Source: Myxococcales bacterium (GTDB lineage: Bacteria > Myxococcota_A > Polyangia > Haliangiales > Haliangiaceae). From it: 64,000 nucleotides of DNA. The notes under the pieces are model-generated. The model saw only the letters and a program-made list of their open reading frames with translations, made no database searches and was not told where the DNA came from. Positions 1-8,816 of the stretch are shown piece by piece (position 1 is the stretch's first letter; every line of letters begins with the position of its first letter). The DNA lies in contig JADKKI010000022.1 of assembly GCA_016720595.1 (NCBI GenBank), forward strand, positions 124,001 through 188,000, in the 5' to 3' direction. Both the position numbers and the translations under genes were made by a program.

Positions 1-29
1 CGTCACGCGCACGGTGAGATCCAGCGGGG

Positions 30-830
30 TCACTGCGGATGCGCGAGCGCCGCGTCGAGGGCATCGGCGAGGATCTTCGCGCCCTGCTCGGTCGGGTGCA
101 CATCGCACGTCCCATCGGGCATCGCGATCAACAGGCCCGCCTTGCACGGGTCACCCTTCGAGGCCGCGTCGAAGGCCGCCATGCCGTTGGCGAGCACGCC
201 ACCATGAGCGGCGATCATCTCCGCGAGCGCGCCATCGATCTTCTCGAGCGCGTACTGCGCCGTCGCATCAGCCGGATACGGGTTGTAGATCGACAGCGCG
301 ACGAGCGGACCATCGTAGACCTTGCGGAGCTGCCGGAAGATGAAGTCCACGTTGCGCTCGTAGTCGCCCATCGTCGTGACGAAGTTCGCGAGGATGCACG
401 TCAGGTCGCGACCGCACAGGTGATCGAGGAGGAACACGTCGTTCGCACCGATGTCGATCGTCACGAGCTCGGTCTGGGGAGTCGCGGCGAGGTACTCGAC
501 GGCGGCCTGGAGCTGCGTCCCGTCATATGCGACATGCAGCGGATACGCCTGTCGGTTCTCTCGGCAGTGATTGTCCGCACCCGTCGGCGAGACAAATCCG
601 CCGGTGGCCTCACCCGGGCAGGCCAGGTTCGTGACCTCGAGCCCGCGCTTCGCCGCGAGGAGCTCGGGATAGCCGGACACCTGGTGGGTCTTGAGGTCGA
701 CGAGCGGGCTGAACCCGAAGGCCACCGAATCACCCAGCGCGAGATACCGTGCAGGCCCCTCGTCACTCGGGGTCGCCGTGGCACAGCCGGAGACAGCTGC
801 AAGGACCGCCGCGAACGTCCAGACCTTCAC
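30..830 (-). CDS. SGNH/GDSL-type hydrolase lipoprotein
   Basis: A 266-residue secreted esterase/lipase of the SGNH family, probably anchored as a lipoprotein on the outer side of a membrane. The N-terminus has a short hydrophobic stretch ending in a lipobox-like VSGC (Cys16). The block I motif GDS gives nucleophile Ser35, block III GAND lies at 128-131, and the block V DxH pair is Asp243/His245, so the catalytic set looks complete. Several Cys in the mature part suggest disulfides and export. The substrate cannot be read from sequence; this family cleaves acyl esters of lipids, sugars or cell-wall polymers. It lies alone, divergent from the next gene, and its stop is 29 bases from the window edge. 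Family call is confident, substrate unknown. Confidence 0.85.
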   Translation of the reverse strand: MKVWTFAAVLAAVSGCATATPSDEGPARYLALGDSVAFGFSPLVDLKTHQVSGYPELLAAKRGLEVTNLACPGEATGGFVSPTGADNHCRENRQAYPLHVAYDGTQLQAAVEYLAATPQTELVTIDIGANDVFLLDHLCGRDLTCILANFVTTMGDYERNVDFIFRQLRKVYDGPLVALSIYNPYPADATAQYALEKIDGALAEMIAAHGGVLANGMAAFDAASKGDPCKAGLLIAMPDGTCDVHPTEQGAKILADALDAALAHPQ

Positions 831-980
831 GGGGGGTCACCGACGCACGATCCGTGCCCGCGCCCGACGCCGAGAACCATGCGTGTTCGCTCGCGTCGTG
901 GTGGCCCGATGTGGCCCGAACATCTGCCTGGCAGATCGAGTCGCCACCACTCTCGCCGGGCGCCGTGATACGAGCGAAGG

Positions 981-1283
981 ATGCGCAAGAGCGTCCTACT
1001 GCTGGTCCTGCTGGCCGCCTGTAGCAAGAAGTCCAAGCCCGCCTCCGAGCTGACGGGTTGCGATCGCTACGCCGAGATGGAGGTCCGCTGCGGGGACACC
1101 AATGGCGAGGGCGTCCGGACGGTCGCCACCGAATACTGTGAGAAGTCGCAGAAGGAGCCGAAGGACATGATGTCCAAGATGATCGCGCTCGAGGCCACAT
1201 GCGCACAGACCACCACGGAGTGCGCGCCATACAAGGCCTGCATCGAGAAGGCGAAGGACGAGCACTCGCCGATCGGCCCGTGA
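981..1283 (+). CDS. small Cys-rich lipoprotein, unknown function
   Basis: A 100-residue predicted lipoprotein. It starts with MRKS, a leucine-rich core and the lipobox LLAAC at Cys14, followed by a charged linker. The mature part has six further Cys, including a CAPYKAC pair near the C-terminus, so disulfide bonding is likely. I do not recognise a named family. The last 23 codons and the bases just after the stop are duplicated 11 kb away (12525-12640), where no full gene remains. This shows that this or a closely related gene was once present there too. The gene lies alone between two minus-strand genes. Confidence 0.7.
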   Translation: MRKSVLLLVLLAACSKKSKPASELTGCDRYAEMEVRCGDTNGEGVRTVATEYCEKSQKEPKDMMSKMIALEATCAQTTTECAPYKACIEKAKDEHSPIGP

Positions 1284-1394
1284 GCACTCGTCTCCTCCTG
1301 CTTGCCGCGCTTCGCTCGGGCTAACCTCGGCGTGATGTCGGCCTGATGTCGGCAGCGGCCGAGTTCGGCGTCATCCACGACGTATGCTGAGGCC

Positions 1395-2771
1395 TCAACG
1401 GGTCGGAGCGAACGTGCCGTGGAACGTGATCGGCACGTGGTGATCCAGCCAGATCTTCGCGACCGGGCCGGCGGCGATCCGCGCGGCGTCGTAGACCCCG
1501 ACGTATGCGGCATCGCGGCGGTGGCAGAGCGCGAGCAGGTGGCCGTCGGCGTACACCGGCTCGGTGACGCGCTCGTCGGCGTCCAGCGAGTGCGCCAGGA
1601 CCTTGCCCGACGGATCCATCGAGCCGACCGCGCCGAGGTCATCGAACGTCATGTACGTGATGGCCTGCGCACGGCCCTCATCACCGGGGACCAGCGTCGG
1701 GAACTCGCAGCTGCGATCGGAGACCTGTTCGCTGCGCATCGTCCGTGCCGCGAGGTCGATCGTGGCGCGGTGCATGCGGCCCGCCCCGAGCAGCTTGCGC
1801 ACGGCACCGGAGCCAACCGCGCCGATGTCGTAGAACGACGCGAAGTCGGGATAGCGGATGTAGTCGACGACGATCTCGTTCGCGCGGCTGAACGCGTTCG
1901 CGAAGTGCCACTGGAAGAACGCATCGGTCGTGAACCGCAGCACCTCCGTGGGGCGATCGATCGGCACGCAGATGATCTCGGTGCCATGCTCGGGCTTCCA
2001 CTGCCAGAGCTGCGGGAACCCGCCCACGCCGAGTAGCATGCGCGGCACGTCGATGCGCGTCGGCGACACGAAGAACACGAGGTGTGTCTCGGTGGCGATG
2101 AAGTCGTGGAGCATCGGCGGCCCGGACAGCGGAACACTGCCGATCTGGCGCGCCGGCCCCACGTCGGGAAGCTCGTAGAGGCAGAGCTTCGTGACGCGGC
2201 CGTAGTCGAGGCCGAAGTTGTACATCGCCTTGCGCGACGCCACGCGGTGAGGGTGCGCGCTGAACATCGCGCCGATCACGCCGAGGCGGGTCTCGCCGAT
2301 CGTCGAGAGGTCGGTCGGATCGATCTCGGTCGGCGGTGCGCCCTCGACGAGCGCGAACACGCGGTCTTGCCACACGATGATGTTCGTGTTCGCGGTGTTC
2401 TTCCGCTTGCCGCGGAAGTTGTTGAGGATGCGGCGCGGCCACGACACGCCCAGGTTGTAGAGCGACTTGCCTGCTGCCCGCTCCTCGACCAGACCGGCGC
2501 TGGTGTGGATGCGCGACGCGCCGAGGGCCGCACCATCCGCGATGCGGACCGCGGTGGCCGCACCATCGCCCTCGAACGGGTGCGTGTAGCGCTTGCCGAA
2601 CTGCACGAACTGTCCGGGGCCGTTGCGGTACAGGGTGCCGCGCAGCTGCGGCGGCAGGGTGCCTTCGATCCGGAGCTTCTCGAAGCCGTGCTCGCGCGGC
2701 AGGCTCTCGGTCCACAACAAGGAAGCGATCTCGGATGCGTCGACGGGGGTGGGCTTCTGTGCAGCGACCAT
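1395..2771 (-). CDS. carotenoid cleavage oxygenase (RPE65/CCD family)
   Basis: A 458-residue non-haem Fe(II) dioxygenase of the carotenoid/stilbene oxygenase family, which splits double bonds in carotenoids, apocarotenoids or related phenylpropenes. The four iron-ligand histidines of the seven-bladed propeller are recognisable: SAHPH (His173), MLHDF (His222), FQWHF (His289) and the C-terminal FHGTF (His451). The N-terminal YRNGPGQF and HPFEGDG motifs are also typical. I start at the ATG at 2771 (MVAAQKP). The frame stays open 23 codons further, but that stretch has non-coding composition and runs through the operator repeats. It is transcribed divergently from a TetR regulator 43 bp away, which probably controls it. 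No carotenoid synthesis genes are in the window, so the substrate is open. Confidence 0.92.
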   Translation of the reverse strand: MVAAQKPTPVDASEIASLLWTESLPREHGFEKLRIEGTLPPQLRGTLYRNGPGQFVQFGKRYTHPFEGDGAATAVRIADGAALGASRIHTSAGLVEERAAGKSLYNLGVSWPRRILNNFRGKRKNTANTNIIVWQDRVFALVEGAPPTEIDPTDLSTIGETRLGVIGAMFSAHPHRVASRKAMYNFGLDYGRVTKLCLYELPDVGPARQIGSVPLSGPPMLHDFIATETHLVFFVSPTRIDVPRMLLGVGGFPQLWQWKPEHGTEIICVPIDRPTEVLRFTTDAFFQWHFANAFSRANEIVVDYIRYPDFASFYDIGAVGSGAVRKLLGAGRMHRATIDLAARTMRSEQVSDRSCEFPTLVPGDEGRAQAITYMTFDDLGAVGSMDPSGKVLAHSLDADERVTEPVYADGHLLALCHRRDAAYVGVYDAARIAAGPVAKIWLDHHVPITFHGTFAPTR

Positions 2772-2831
2772 GTGAACGTTGTAAACATAGACGACTTGAC
2801 GATCAAGCGAAAAAGTGAACAATGTAAACAT
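2772..2831. promoter_or_regulatory. duplicated operator between oxygenase and TetR genes
   Basis: The 17-bp element GTGAACNNTGTAAACAT occurs twice in direct orientation, at 2772-2788 and 2815-2831, 43 bp apart or about four helical turns. Each copy contains the dyad TGT-AA-ACA, extended to AATGT-AA-ACATT in the second copy. One copy abuts the oxygenase ATG and the other overlaps the GTG of the TetR gene. The AT-rich sequence contrasts with the surrounding GC-rich DNA. Position and symmetry suggest TetR binding sites repressing both genes; this is inferred. Confidence 0.7.
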
Positions 2832-3489
2832 TCCGACCAAGGCCGCATATCACCACGGGAATCTCAAGCAGGCGCTGATGTCCGCTGCGATGAAGGAGCT
2901 CGCGACCGAGGGCCTCGAGGCGTTCTCGCTGCGCGGCGTGGCGCGGCGCGCCGGTGTGTCGGCGCCCGCGGTCTATCGTCACTTCGCCGACAAGGACGCG
3001 TTGCTGGTCGCGGTCGCCACGCAGTGCGCCGAGCGCCTCGCGGTCGCGATGGTGGAGGCGGTCAAGGCCGCGCCACCGGAGCCGCTCGAGCAGTTCCGCG
3101 CCACCGGCATCGCGACCGTGCGGTTCGCCGTCGCCCACCCGGAGCACTATCGCGTGATCTGCATGCCCGGCGTGCTCGATGCGATCCCGGAGCCGCTGCG
3201 CGCGAAGCAGTCGGCGTTCGTCGAGTCGCAGCGCCAGGCGATCATCGCGGCCCAGGCGCGTGGCGAGATCGCCGACCTGCCTCTCGACGACCTGATGCTC
3301 GCGGCGTCCTCGCTCGTCTCCGGCATGGCGCACGCGATCATCGAAGGCCGGCTCGGCAAGGTCGACGATGCGCGCGCGACCGAGCTCGCGATCTCCGTCA
3401 CCGGCGTCCTCGGCCTGGGCCTGATCCCGCGCACCGAAGAGATCCATGACCCGTATCGCAACGTGACGGTGAAGACGAAGCGCCGGTAG
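2815..3489 (+). CDS. TetR/AcrR-family transcriptional regulator
   Basis: A 224-residue one-component regulator. The N-terminal 55 residues hold a typical TetR helix-turn-helix (core GVSAPAVYRHFADKDAL, about residues 47-63). The remainder is an all-helical ligand and dimer domain resembling the TetR_C WHG type. The start is the GTG at 2815; an ATG seven bases later is out of frame. The start codon lies inside the second copy of the operator repeat, so autorepression is likely. The neighbouring divergent carotenoid oxygenase is the probable target, and its substrate or apocarotenoid product a plausible ligand. That link rests on gene order and operator placement only. Confidence 0.9.
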   Translation: MNNVNIPTKAAYHHGNLKQALMSAAMKELATEGLEAFSLRGVARRAGVSAPAVYRHFADKDALLVAVATQCAERLAVAMVEAVKAAPPEPLEQFRATGIATVRFAVAHPEHYRVICMPGVLDAIPEPLRAKQSAFVESQRQAIIAAQARGEIADLPLDDLMLAASSLVSGMAHAIIEGRLGKVDDARATELAISVTGVLGLGLIPRTEEIHDPYRNVTVKTKRR

Positions 3490-3529
3490 GTCGCTACGGC
3501 GAGGGGGCCCGCGCGAACGCGATCGCCGG

Positions 3530-5542
3530 TCAGCGCCGCGGGCTCGGATCGCAGTCGGCGAGCACCCCCGCGATCCGGACACCGTCGGTCACGTGGAACC
3601 CGTCACACCGTCCGCCCTCTTGCCCACGGAATGCATAGGGCTCCTCGCCGACGCAGTAGTTGCAGTCGAGCACGCCGTCGACCGCGCCCGACGTCGGGCT
3701 CGCGTACCCACGGCACGGTGCGCCCGCCGAGCCCGCGAGCGCATAGCGGCCGTACGCAGGATCGTCGCACACCATGCCGTCGCGCCACGAGTTGGCGCAG
3801 CTTGCGCCCGAGCACTTCACGAACGGCACCGCGCACAACATGACGCCCTTTGTCTCGACCAGGCACTTGCACTTCGGCGTCTGCTTCGCCTTGCACATGC
3901 TCATGCGATCCGGTTCTCCGTTGATCGGGACGCAGCGGCAGTAGTTGCCCGCGGGTCGCGTGGTGGTCGTCGTCGAGCCCGGCTTCGGTGCGATGGCTGG
4001 CCTGACCACAGCGTCGACGCCGGCGTCGAGAGGCGCGGCTGTGAGCGCTGCGATCCGCGTCGTCACGACCTCGCGATCGCTCGCGCTCGGAGCCGCCTCG
4101 AGGTAGCGCTGGAGGTAGCGCGCCGCGTCGGCACGGTTGCCGAGCCGCTCGTGGAGGCCGGCGATCCGGAACAGCGTGTCGGCGCCGGGCGCCACGGCAT
4201 AGGCCGCGGAGTACTCGGCGATCGCCAGCTCGAGCTTGCCCTCGCTCTCCGCGTTCCGCGCGTAGCTCAGGTGCTGGTCGGCGCTCGGCGTGACCGGCGC
4301 GACGGCGGCGTCGATCGCCGGTACCGGTGCCGGTGCCGGTGGCGTGGTCTCCGGAGCGTGCTCACGCTGGCGGATCACGAGCGCGAGCGCGATGCCTCCG
4401 ACGATCGCGACGGCGAGCACAGGTCCCGCCCAGCGCAGGCCGGAACGCGCACGCGTCTGGGCGGTGGCCGAGGCGTCGGTCTTGGCTGGCTCGGGGTCGC
4501 GAGGTCGACTCGCGCGGACCGTATCGAGGTCGCGCGAATCGCGCCGTGCGGCGGCAGGGGTGGGGCTCGTGACCGGGACGTCGGTGGGGAGCGCATCCGC
4601 GAAGGCCCGCGCATCCGCGAACCGATCGCCGGGGGCCTTGGCGAGCGCGCGCTCGACGGCAGCGACTACCGGTGCCGGTAATCCCGGGCGGACCTCGTCG
4701 AGGGACGGCGGCGCCTGCGAGAGGTGCATCGCAGCGAGCACCGACGAGCTCGTACCGTCGAACGTCGGCGTGCCCGCGAGCATCTCGTACAGCGTGAGCC
4801 CGACGGCGTAGAGATCGCTGCGCTGATCGACCGCAGCACCGCTCAGCTGCTCGGGGGACATGTATTGCGGCGTCCCGATCACCTTGCCGGTATCGGTGAG
4901 CGTCGCCGACGCTCCGTGGAGCTCCTTCGAGATCCCGAAGTCCATGATCTTGACGAAGGCCGCGTCGCCGTCGTGCGTGGTCAACAGGACGTTCGCGGGC
5001 TTGATGTCACGGTGCAGGATCCCCGCCTGATGGATGGCGCCGAGCCCATCCAGTATCTGCCGCGCGATCGAGACCGCGATCGCAGGATCGAGCGGGCCGT
5101 CGTTTAGCGCTTGCCGCAGATCCCGCCCCTCGACGTACTCCATGACGATGAAGGCGACGCCGTCCACGGCACCGACGTCGAAGATCTGGACCACGTGTTC
5201 GTGAACCACCTTGCTCGCCGCGCGCGCCTCGCGACGAAACCGGGCGAGCGCATCGCGGTCGGTCGCGGCGCCGAGGAGGAACTTGATCGCGACCCGCTTG
5301 TCGAGGCCGATGTGATCCGCCTCGTAGACCGAGCCCATGCCGCCCCGGCCGATGAAGCGACGCACGAGGTAGCGACCATCGATCGTCTTGCCGAGGTGCG
5401 GATCGTCGAGGCTGGAACTGGGCTCCCCCGCGACGATCGCGCCCCCATCGATCGGGCAGAACCGCTCGGACCCGGGATACGGGGCGTGGCAGACGACGCA
5501 GCGCCGAATCCTGTCCCCTGGCTCGGGCGTCACCGCGCTCAC
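3530..5542 (-). CDS. Ser/Thr protein kinase with zinc-ribbon N-terminus, TPR and Cys-rich tail
   Basis: A 670-residue transmembrane Hanks-type kinase. Residues 15-29 carry a zinc-ribbon-like CxxC plus further Cys. The kinase domain spans about 55-320 with GRGGMGSVYEA, Lys87, HRDIKPAN (Asp179), DFG 201-203 and TPQYMSPEQ, so all catalytic residues are present. After a Pro/Ala linker comes a single membrane helix (about 370-390). The outer part holds TPR-like helices (ELAIAEYSAAYAVAPG region) and a C-terminal module with about a dozen Cys that probably forms disulfides. This layout suggests an extracytoplasmic sensor coupled to a cytoplasmic kinase. It is convergent with the TetR gene and divergent from the M23 peptidase gene. 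Ligand and targets are unknown. Confidence 0.9.
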   Translation of the reverse strand: MSAVTPEPGDRIRRCVVCHAPYPGSERFCPIDGGAIVAGEPSSSLDDPHLGKTIDGRYLVRRFIGRGGMGSVYEADHIGLDKRVAIKFLLGAATDRDALARFRREARAASKVVHEHVVQIFDVGAVDGVAFIVMEYVEGRDLRQALNDGPLDPAIAVSIARQILDGLGAIHQAGILHRDIKPANVLLTTHDGDAAFVKIMDFGISKELHGASATLTDTGKVIGTPQYMSPEQLSGAAVDQRSDLYAVGLTLYEMLAGTPTFDGTSSSVLAAMHLSQAPPSLDEVRPGLPAPVVAAVERALAKAPGDRFADARAFADALPTDVPVTSPTPAAARRDSRDLDTVRASRPRDPEPAKTDASATAQTRARSGLRWAGPVLAVAIVGGIALALVIRQREHAPETTPPAPAPVPAIDAAVAPVTPSADQHLSYARNAESEGKLELAIAEYSAAYAVAPGADTLFRIAGLHERLGNRADAARYLQRYLEAAPSASDREVVTTRIAALTAAPLDAGVDAVVRPAIAPKPGSTTTTTRPAGNYCRCVPINGEPDRMSMCKAKQTPKCKCLVETKGVMLCAVPFVKCSGASCANSWRDGMVCDDPAYGRYALAGSAGAPCRGYASPTSGAVDGVLDCNYCVGEEPYAFRGQEGGRCDGFHVTDGVRIAGVLADCDPSPRR

Positions 5543-5676
5543 CCTCGTGATCTAACACTTTCGCGCGGGGCGCGTCACGAGCGCGGAAGCTTCGCTCCCG
5601 AGAGAGCATGCTGGGCTCAACGCACCAGGCCGGCGATGGTGTTACGCCGCGGGTCCCGCGCGATATCATCGACGCG

Positions 5677-6609
5677 ATGCGGTTCCCGGTCCTGGCGCTG
5701 ATGTTCGCCGCCTGCGGTAGCGATCGCGGCGGCGATGGGGGCTGGACGCCTGTACACGTCGATCCCCCGCTCGCGCCGCAGCGCGTGTTCGATCCGCCGG
5801 TACCGCGGCCGGCGGACATCTCATCGACGTTCGGTCCGCGGTGGAAGAGCAGCGCCGCCCGCTACGACTTTCATCCCGGGATCGACTGGTTCGGAGACGA
5901 TGGTACGCCGGTCGCGGCGATCGGCGACGGCACGGTCGAGGCCGTCTACCCCGAAGGCAGTCCCCAGTTTCCCAACGGCGGCAACGTTCTCGTGATCCGC
6001 CACGTGCTGCCGGTGCCGGAGACCTTTCATGGCACGCCGGTCGATCACGTCTTCGCCGTCTATCTCCACCTGACGTCGGTCGCGGTCGCGGCCGGGGCGC
6101 CCGTGACCCGGGGCCAGGTCGTCGGCGCGATGGGCCACACCGGCGACACGACGTTCACGCACCTGCATTTCGAGATCCGGGTCCAGACCATGTGCTCGCT
6201 CCAGTACCAGACCGCAAACCCGAGCTCGAGCTGCGCGACCGGCTACGATCCGCACGTCCACCCGTTCCTGTTCATCGCGGGTCGCGACGACGATGCAGCG
6301 ACCGCGGCGGAGGTCATGCCCACGACGGACGGCGACGCGTGGACGGTCCGCTACTCGGCGCCCCGGGGCGATCTGGATCTCGATGCGATCGTGACCGACC
6401 TCGGCGACCTCGGGTTCGACGAGCGTCGCGGGATGGATGCGACCACGCTCGATCGGCTGGACGACTTCCACTATGACTGGCTGACGCTGGTGCCCGAGCC
6501 GTTCAGCTCATCGGACGAGGCCCTCGTGATGCAGCTGCACTTCCCGGCGCAGCCCATGTTCCTCGAGCTGCGCGACATCGACGGCAACGGCATGCGTTTT
6601 GGTCCGTAG
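5677..6609 (+). CDS. M23/LytM-family metallopeptidase lipoprotein
   Basis: A 310-residue exported peptidase of the lysostaphin/LytM family, which hydrolyses peptide cross-links of peptidoglycan or acts as a regulator of such enzymes. I start at ATG 5677 because it yields a lipoprotein signal ending in FAAC (Cys13); upstream codons look non-coding. The zinc site is complete: HPGID (His66, Asp70) and HLH within THLHFEIR (His162, His164), plus the usual YLHL and GMGHTG-like segments. The 110-residue C-terminal extension is not a domain I recognise. It is divergent from the neighbouring kinase gene. A cell-wall hydrolase role is likely. Confidence 0.88.
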   Translation: MRFPVLALMFAACGSDRGGDGGWTPVHVDPPLAPQRVFDPPVPRPADISSTFGPRWKSSAARYDFHPGIDWFGDDGTPVAAIGDGTVEAVYPEGSPQFPNGGNVLVIRHVLPVPETFHGTPVDHVFAVYLHLTSVAVAAGAPVTRGQVVGAMGHTGDTTFTHLHFEIRVQTMCSLQYQTANPSSSCATGYDPHVHPFLFIAGRDDDAATAAEVMPTTDGDAWTVRYSAPRGDLDLDAIVTDLGDLGFDERRGMDATTLDRLDDFHYDWLTLVPEPFSSSDEALVMQLHFPAQPMFLELRDIDGNGMRFGP

Positions 6610-6828
6610 GCGAAACGGCTGCACGTGTTCTCGGCTCTCAGCCCACCACCGAGAGCGTGCCAGCCGCGCACGATCGTGGTTTCAACGGGTTCTCCCGTCG
6701 GGGCCTGATCACGCTGTCCCGAGTTGTACTGTGGTGTCCGGTACGTCGTGGTGATCCAGCGGCCGCGCGCGCCGATCGATTCACCGGAGTCGAACACGCG
6801 CGCGCTGGCCGCATGCGATGATCGAAGC
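6610..6828. other. 219-bp intergenic region, no feature seen
   Basis: No open frame with family resemblance, no RNA gene and no clear terminator were seen between the M23 peptidase gene and the Cys-rich lipoprotein gene. Confidence 0.5.
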
Positions 6829-7185
6829 ATGTCGAGACTCCTCCTGATCGCCGCGGTGTCCCTGGTTGCTGGATGCGACGGCAGCTCCGACGTCGGCAAG
6901 GAGGGAAACGTCGTTGGCGCGAGCTGCACCACGTCAGGTGGTCCGTCCGGCAGCTGCGCCGACGGCTCGAAGTGCGCTGTCGACTCGGACTTTCCGGGTG
7001 GAAGTTGCGTCAAGGCCTGCACGGCGCAGGCTGACTGTCCCGATGGCGCCGCCTGCATCCAGGAGAACTCCGGGATCTGCGTCCTCGAATGCGTCGACGC
7101 GAGCGATTGCCGCGCTGGCTACAACTGCGTGGAGAAGAGCACGCTCAACCCGGCGGGCTCGGCAAAGGTCTGTCTGCTCCAGTAA
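6829..7185 (+). CDS. Cys-rich lipoprotein, unknown function
   Basis: A 118-residue lipoprotein starting at ATG 6829 (MSRLLLIAAVSLVAGC, lipobox VAGC). The mature chain has about ten regularly spaced Cys in CTTSGGPSGSCADGSKC-like and CTAQADCPDGAAC-like units. These resemble the short disulfide-rich (EGF/EB-like) repeats common in myxobacterial surface lipoproteins. No enzymatic motif is visible. It stands alone; 219 bp upstream hold no convincing gene. Family membership is not recognised beyond the general class. Confidence 0.7.
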   Translation: MSRLLLIAAVSLVAGCDGSSDVGKEGNVVGASCTTSGGPSGSCADGSKCAVDSDFPGGSCVKACTAQADCPDGAACIQENSGICVLECVDASDCRAGYNCVEKSTLNPAGSAKVCLLQ

Positions 7186-7287
7186 CCGGCGCGCCCATGC
7201 AGCCGCCACCAGGAGCAGAGCCGATGCCCCGATGCCCTGACCGGGGTTGATCGACCGAGCATGGACGGTACGCTCCGGACTCCGCTT

Positions 7288-7342
7288 CGGACAGATCTCG
7301 GACATCAGCGAGAGCATCGGTGCGTCGGACAGGTCTCGGACA
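7288..7342. repeat. short direct repeat CGGACAGRTCTCGGACA x2
   Basis: The 17-mer CGGACAG(A/G)TCTCGGACA occurs at 7288-7304 and again at 7326-7342. Each copy is itself built of two CGGACA half units. The repeats lie in the 213-bp gap between a lipoprotein gene and the flavoprotein gene, with no coding signal around them. They could be regulator sites or the remains of a mobile-element end. No transposase is nearby. Confidence 0.55.
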
Positions 7343-7398
7343 GGCGGCTGCGTCCCTCGAGCTCCAAGAATCCAACCCCGGTGCGGGTCTTGAGGCAA

Positions 7399-8670
7399 TC
7401 ACCCGTCGAGGATCGCGTCGAGCCAGGCATTGCGAAACTTCCGCTGCGGGTCGTAACGAGCCGCGAGCGCGGTGAAGTCATCGAGGCGCGGGTACTGGGT
7501 GCGCAGGTACGCGCGATCAAAGGTCGCGAGCTTGCCCCAGTGCGGTCGGCCGCCATGCTCCCGCGCGAACGCTTCGAACTTCGCGAGCTGTTCGGGGTAG
7601 CGACGATCGATGTTGTACAGCGACAACCAGATCGAATCGCGCTGATAGGCCGGGCTCAGCCACAGGTCGTCTGCCCTGGTGAACCGGATCTCCTGGAGGA
7701 AGTTGTAGCTGTGGCCGTGGTCCGGGAGCAGGCGGCGGTACTCGCGCAACAGGGCGCGCGCATCGGCGAGCTCGAACGCCCACTCGGACTCCAGGTGGAT
7801 CGGCGGGACCGGCGTCAGAAACCCGACGTGACTCGGCACGACGCGCTCCAGCGGTCGCCCGGCCTGGCCGGTCATGAAGCGGTTGATGGCCGGGATCCAG
7901 CGGCGTCCGCTGAGCTTCCCTGCCGCGAGGAGGGTCCGGAACACCGCCACCGCCAGGACGCGCTCCTTGAACCAGCGGCGGACCCTGCTGTCGTTGGCGG
8001 GTCGATCGGTGCGGGCGTAGCGGAACACGACGGCCTCCTCGCTCGGCGCGAACCACCACAGCTTGAAGTGATCGCTGCCGGCGACGTGCTCGTCGATGTG
8101 CTCGATCACGTCGTCGAAGCGCTCGATGCCGGTGATGTCGTGCAGCTGGAACGCGTCGACCACGTCGAACGTCACGGCGTGGACGATGCCGAGCGCGCCG
8201 AGGCCAACCACCGCGCCGTCGAAGTCGGGATGGCCACGCTCGAGGGTGACGGCCTGCCCGGTGCCATCGATCAGCTCGAGCCGAGCGACCTGCGCGCTCA
8301 GGCAGCGAAAGTCGCGACCGGTGCCGTGGGTCCCGGTGGCGATCACGCCGGCCACGGACTGCGTGTCGATCGATCCGAGGTTCGCCAGCGCCAGGCCCTG
8401 CCGATCGAGCTCGGCGTTGAGCTCGCGCAGTCTCATGCCTGCCTGGACGGTGATCTGCCGGCGCGCCCGATCGAGCGCGACCACCTCGTGCATGCGCTCG
8501 ACCGAGACCAGCGTGTCGTCCGTGACGATCGCCGGTGACCACGAGTGGGCCGCTCCGACGGCGCGGACCCGCTCCGACTCGCGGATCACCCCCGCGAGCT
8601 GTTCAGGCGTGGTCGGTCGGACGAGCCTGCGCGGGCGAAATCCAACGTTGCGGGCGAAGTTGCGGATCAC
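7399..8670 (-). CDS. FAD-linked oxidoreductase, aldonolactone oxidase (ALO/GULO) type
   Basis: A 423-residue flavoenzyme of the PCMH/VAO fold, closest in pattern to L-gulono- and D-arabinono-1,4-lactone oxidases, which oxidise sugar lactones or alditols. The N-terminal FAD-binding half carries GAAHSWSP (about 39-46; its His42 is the usual site of covalent flavin attachment) and ATGTHGTG. The C-terminal half ends with the family pattern HWGK, YPRLDDF, DPQRKFRN. I use GTG 8670 (VIRNFARN). The frame stays open about 160 codons further, but that extension has Arg/Pro-rich antisense character. It is divergent from the GspN/GspC gene. The exact substrate cannot be set from sequence. Confidence 0.85.
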   Translation of the reverse strand: MIRNFARNVGFRPRRLVRPTTPEQLAGVIRESERVRAVGAAHSWSPAIVTDDTLVSVERMHEVVALDRARRQITVQAGMRLRELNAELDRQGLALANLGSIDTQSVAGVIATGTHGTGRDFRCLSAQVARLELIDGTGQAVTLERGHPDFDGAVVGLGALGIVHAVTFDVVDAFQLHDITGIERFDDVIEHIDEHVAGSDHFKLWWFAPSEEAVVFRYARTDRPANDSRVRRWFKERVLAVAVFRTLLAAGKLSGRRWIPAINRFMTGQAGRPLERVVPSHVGFLTPVPPIHLESEWAFELADARALLREYRRLLPDHGHSYNFLQEIRFTRADDLWLSPAYQRDSIWLSLYNIDRRYPEQLAKFEAFAREHGGRPHWGKLATFDRAYLRTQYPRLDDFTALAARYDPQRKFRNAWLDAILDG

Positions 8671-8816
8671 GCCCCCGAACGTACCGCGACCGTGGCCGCA
8701 ATGACCGCAGCACCGTGGTTCCCCGGACCGCCGTCCGCGTGCGCCGCTCCGCCCAGGCGACGCCAACCGCGCGGTTCGCATGCAACCTCTCCCGAGACGC
8801 GGCACAATCACGAGCA

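Noticed and set aside
1..29. Possible gene at the left edge
   Set aside because: Only 29 bases are available before the SGNH gene stop, so nothing can be inferred.
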